A DNA stretch of 17,833 nucleotides from JAZFYD01 sp036443405. GTDB taxonomy: Bacteria > Planctomycetota > PLA2. The notes beneath the pieces are model-generated. The model was given only the letters and a program-made list of their open reading frames with translations, was not told the DNA's origin and searched no databases. Shown piece by piece: positions 15,945 to 17,833 of this stretch (positions are counted from its first letter, which is position 1; every line of letters begins with the position of its first letter). The stretch is taken from the NCBI GenBank assembly GCA_036443405.1, contig JAZFYD010000119.1:1-17833 (forward strand), written 5' to 3'. The position numbers and the translations under genes were made by a program.

Positions 15945-16898
15945 CTACTCGGCTAGTTTCTCGCCCGCGTTCACGCGTCGCACATCAAAGCCGTTCTCGC
16001 GGAGCTGCGCTGCGACTCCGGTCTTGCCCACGATGTGGGAGATGTCCAGGACGACGAGGTACGTGCCCGGGGTTTTGGCCCAAGCGAGAAGTCGGTCGCC
16101 GAGGGCCTTGCTGCGTTCGTCCAGGATGGCGCGCTGGAACTTCGGGAACTTGGCAAGCGGCTCGCGTGTCAACTTGTCGATGCCCTCGGCGTCGCCCTTC
16201 TCGAAAAGCGCCCGATACTTTTGGGGGAGGGTCGTCTTCTCGTTGCGATAACCCGCAACGGCGTCGAGGTAGCTCTTCAGGATCTCCCGCGCACTCACCG
16301 ATCCGAGCGCCTCTTTCTGACGATCTTCCTCGTCGAAGTACGAGATCAGGCCGCCGACCGCTTTGCCGTCCTTCTTGCCGCGCTCCCAGAGCACGGCGTC
16401 CACGGAGCGCACGTCCCCCCCTCTCTTCTCCACGGCGACCAACTCCGCCGTGCTGTCGGCGTCCCGGACCCACTGAATCGCGACCCGTATGTCATCCTCC
16501 GTGAGTTGCACCAAGAACGGATGTTGCCACGGGGGGATCGTGTCGTGCACGCGTTTGTAGAGAGCGTCGCCGAGTCTCCTCTTGAGGGATGCGGGCTTGG
16601 CCGTTTCGCCGAAGGGGTTGAGCCGTGAGATCTCCTTGGCGCGACGCCACACCTCGGCGCGGAACTCTTCCAGCTCCATCCCGTCCTCGGTGTAGACGGA
16701 GGTCGCGAGCTGGTACGCCTGTTCGCACGGCGGTGCCAACTTGTGCAGCCGCGGATCCGTGACTGGGATAGTGCCGAGAAGAAAGATGCGAACGCCCTTC
16801 TTTCCGCGGGCCTCCCACAACAACGGAGCGGGCTTGTCGTCCGCGAGGGCGCGGGCGCCTAGAGCCGCGACGAGGAGAATCGCCAGTCGTGCTCGCAC
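15945..16898 (-). CDS. Divergent TraB/GumN-family-like exported protein
   Basis: 317 residues from a GTG at 16898. Residues 1-19 are a signal peptide ('LAILLVAALGARALA'). The order of motifs matches TraB/GumN: 'PLLWEARG...IFLLGTIPVTDPRL' at 25-51, a central 'GGLISYFDEEDRQ' near 182, 'RAILDERSKALGDRL' near 256 in place of the usual ERN helix, and the C-terminal 'TYLVVLDISHIVGKTGVAAQLRENGFDV' block, His288, normally 'VGaaHLvG..G'. The first motif, usually GTxH, here reads GTIP, so the N-terminal putative metal-binding His is lost; the C-terminal His remains. Family members are proposed metal-dependent proteases or tiki-like peptidases; this one may be inactive or altered. It lies 68 bases after the DinB-like gene on the same strand; no ribosome site is clear. 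Confidence 0.78.
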   Translation of the reverse strand: MRARLAILLVAALGARALADDKPAPLLWEARGKKGVRIFLLGTIPVTDPRLHKLAPPCEQAYQLATSVYTEDGMELEEFRAEVWRRAKEISRLNPFGETAKPASLKRRLGDALYKRVHDTIPPWQHPFLVQLTEDDIRVAIQWVRDADSTAELVAVEKRGGDVRSVDAVLWERGKKDGKAVGGLISYFDEEDRQKEALGSVSAREILKSYLDAVAGYRNEKTTLPQKYRALFEKGDAEGIDKLTREPLAKFPKFQRAILDERSKALGDRLLAWAKTPGTYLVVLDISHIVGKTGVAAQLRENGFDVRRVNAGEKLAE

Positions 16899-16951
16899 TT
16901 TCTACAGCTTGCCGGCCGCGCACCAGCCTGAGCATTTGGGCGAGACGCGCT

Positions 16952-16969
16952 TGACGGTGCGAACCGTCA
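16952..16969 (-). terminator. Hairpin with GNRA-like loop over the end of the DinB-like gene
   Basis: TGACGGT at 16952-16958 pairs perfectly with ACCGTCA at 16963-16969 around a four-base loop (GCGA on the plus strand, TCGC on the minus strand). The arm at 16963-16969 includes the stop codon of the DinB-like gene (16967-16969). Seven pairs with a stable tetraloop but no T-run: a possible weak terminator or 3'-end stabiliser ahead of the TraB-like gene. Confidence 0.3.
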
Positions 16970-17578
16970 CGCAGGCTCGGGCCGTTCCGTCGCGGCGTTC
17001 TTGCCGGGCCCCGGCAGTCGTTTCTTGCGGCGCTCGTCGGCTTCTTCACGCAGCATCGTCTCCACTTCCAGATACGCGTAGATGACCGGCGCATGGTTCT
17101 GCATCAACCCACCTGTGTCCGCGGTCGGCCCGTAGGTGGAGTGCAGCTCATGGTTGATCATCCGTAGCAGCGTTGTTTGCTGACCGCGATGGTGCGCGGT
17201 GTGCGCGATCCGCCGCACCATCACCCACGCCAGTGTGCGCCGGACCTCGAAGAAGTGGCTCTCCTCTTCCCACCACGCATCGGGCTTTGCGCGCAGGGCC
17301 ACCAGTCGCAACGCAGCGTTCGCGGCGTAGCAACGCAAGAACCCGAGCCGCGTCTCCTCCGCCGGCAAGGGGTCGTCCGTAACCGCGATCCCGAGCATGG
17401 TCTTGAACCAGAGATTCTCGCTGACGCACTGGTGGACCATGTGCTCTCGCAGATTGCGGCCCCGCGAATCGGTGGAGTGGGGACGGACGGAAAGATCCGC
17501 GTCGTCAAACATGCTCCAGACGCTCAAGACCTTCTGGATCTCGGTCTCATAGGTTTCGACCAGGAAGCCGTAGCGCAT
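16967..17578 (-). CDS. DinB-fold (DinB/YfiT-like) protein
   Basis: 203 residues from ATG 17578. The protein is a four-helix-bundle type. 'LREHMVHQCVSENLWF' near 43-58 supplies the first His (His49), and 'IAHTAHHRGQ' at 124-133 supplies His126 and His130, the usual metal triad of DinB-superfamily putative metalloenzymes. 'VYAYLEVETML'-like C-terminal helix near 165 and a basic, Pro-rich tail follow. The family includes DNA-damage-induced proteins and thiol-dependent S-transferases; the substrate cannot be told here. It is slightly longer than the common 150-170 residues because of the tail. It is the first of three same-strand genes; the next begins 68 bases on. A minus-strand intrinsic terminator at 17704-17730 isolates it from whatever lies to the right. 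Confidence 0.85.
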   Translation of the reverse strand: MRYGFLVETYETEIQKVLSVWSMFDDADLSVRPHSTDSRGRNLREHMVHQCVSENLWFKTMLGIAVTDDPLPAEETRLGFLRCYAANAALRLVALRAKPDAWWEEESHFFEVRRTLAWVMVRRIAHTAHHRGQQTTLLRMINHELHSTYGPTADTGGLMQNHAPVIYAYLEVETMLREEADERRKKRLPGPGKNAATERPEPA

Positions 17579-17703
17579 CGCTATTGGTCACCGAGGCGCG
17601 CGCACGGTCCCTGCTCTTGTAGCGGCGTCCACACAAGACCATTTCACCCGATACGACGCCCCACGACCAGACTCGGCTGCGAGTCGCTGGGTTCGCGCTG
17701 CCC

Positions 17704-17730
17704 AAAAAGATGCGCATCGCGTTGCGCATC
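17704..17730 (-). terminator. Intrinsic terminator on the minus strand
   Basis: GATGCGCA at 17709-17716 pairs perfectly with TGCGCATC at 17723-17730 around a six-base loop. Five A residues at 17704-17708 become a T-run directly after the hairpin when read on the minus strand. This is the most textbook terminator in the window. It implies a leftward transcript arriving from beyond the right edge, stopped before the DinB-like gene. Confidence 0.65.
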
Positions 17731-17760
17731 ACCCGCGCGCTCGCTCAAAAGGAAAACCAA

Positions 17761-17799
17761 CGGCCGCATCAGGCGTCGTCACAACTCCCGATGCGGCCG
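17761..17799. repeat. 10-bp perfect inverted repeat with 19-base spacer
   Basis: CGGCCGCATC at 17761-17770 is mirrored by GATGCGGCCG at 17790-17799. It could be a regulator-binding palindrome, a second transcript-end structure for the gene to the right, or the edge of a repeat element. Confidence 0.5.
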
Positions 17800-17833
17800 C
17801 AGCTTGTGGGGCCGGGGGTGGGCACGGTGCGAT

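Larger units (their letters stand above)
17579..17833. other. Right end of window: no convincing complete gene
   Basis: This 255-base stretch holds the terminator at 17704-17730 and the inverted repeat at 17761-17799. A plus-strand frame is open from 17623 to the window end, with a possible ATG at 17710, but it has no ribosome site and overlaps both structures. The promoter of the DinB-like gene should lie between 17579 and about 17700. Confidence 0.4.

Noticed and set aside
17547..17732. 61-codon minus-strand frame upstream of the DinB-like gene
   Set aside because: Runs through the intrinsic terminator and overlaps the DinB-like gene start; no ribosome site and Arg/Ser-rich product.
1..17833. 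CRISPR array, tRNA/rRNA genes, insertion sequences or prophage
   Set aside because: No regularly spaced identical repeats, cloverleaf-like RNA genes, transposase or phage proteins were seen on either strand.

Overview
The window is GC-rich, gene-dense bacterial chromosome. It most resembles a planctomycete or a close relative. The evidence is an ECF sigma factor of the type common in that phylum, placed tail to tail with a very large Ser/Thr kinase. The kinase has a 'DWG' activation motif, one membrane span and a WD40 tail, an architecture abundant in Planctomycetota. The taxonomy is inferred from protein style only; there is no rRNA, tRNA, CRISPR array, transposase or phage gene in view.

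Layout, left to right. (1) 38-2983, minus: a 981-residue protein with an extracytoplasmic type I periplasmic-binding-like region followed by about eight membrane spans. (2) 3187-3717, plus: a small DUF2459-like lipoprotein, divergent from gene 1. A 334-base gap with a strong hairpin follows. (3) 4052-4651, plus: ECF sigma factor, converging on (4) 4682-8170, minus: Ser/Thr kinase with 14 WD40 blades, enough for two seven-bladed propellers. (5) 8347-14150, plus: a four-gene cluster divergent from the kinase. It encodes a 483-residue soluble helical protein, an 89-residue protein, a 502-residue lipoprotein with a beta-rich C-terminus, and a 746-residue receptor-like protein (signal peptide, type I periplasmic-binding domain, two or three membrane spans, basic cytoplasmic tail). 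The 89-residue gene and the lipoprotein gene overlap by one base, and a 10-bp GC hairpin stands before the fourth gene. (6) 14598-17578, minus: an alpha/beta-hydrolase with a TPR-like N-terminus, a divergent TraB/GumN-like protein and a DinB-fold protein. (7) 17579-17833: no convincing complete gene, but a good minus-strand intrinsic terminator, a second inverted repeat and possibly the start of a plus-strand gene.

How the parts may work together (inference): much of the window is signalling and envelope machinery. The sigma factor and kinase look like a regulatory pair. Two unrelated-looking proteins, one on each side of that pair, join a type I binding-protein ectodomain, normally the soluble part of an amino-acid ABC transporter, directly to membrane segments, with no ABC ATPase or permease nearby. 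The 8347-14150 cluster is the best candidate for an undescribed system: a possible ligand-sensing envelope complex of receptor, lipoprotein, small partner and cytoplasmic protein. Its function cannot be read from the sequence.
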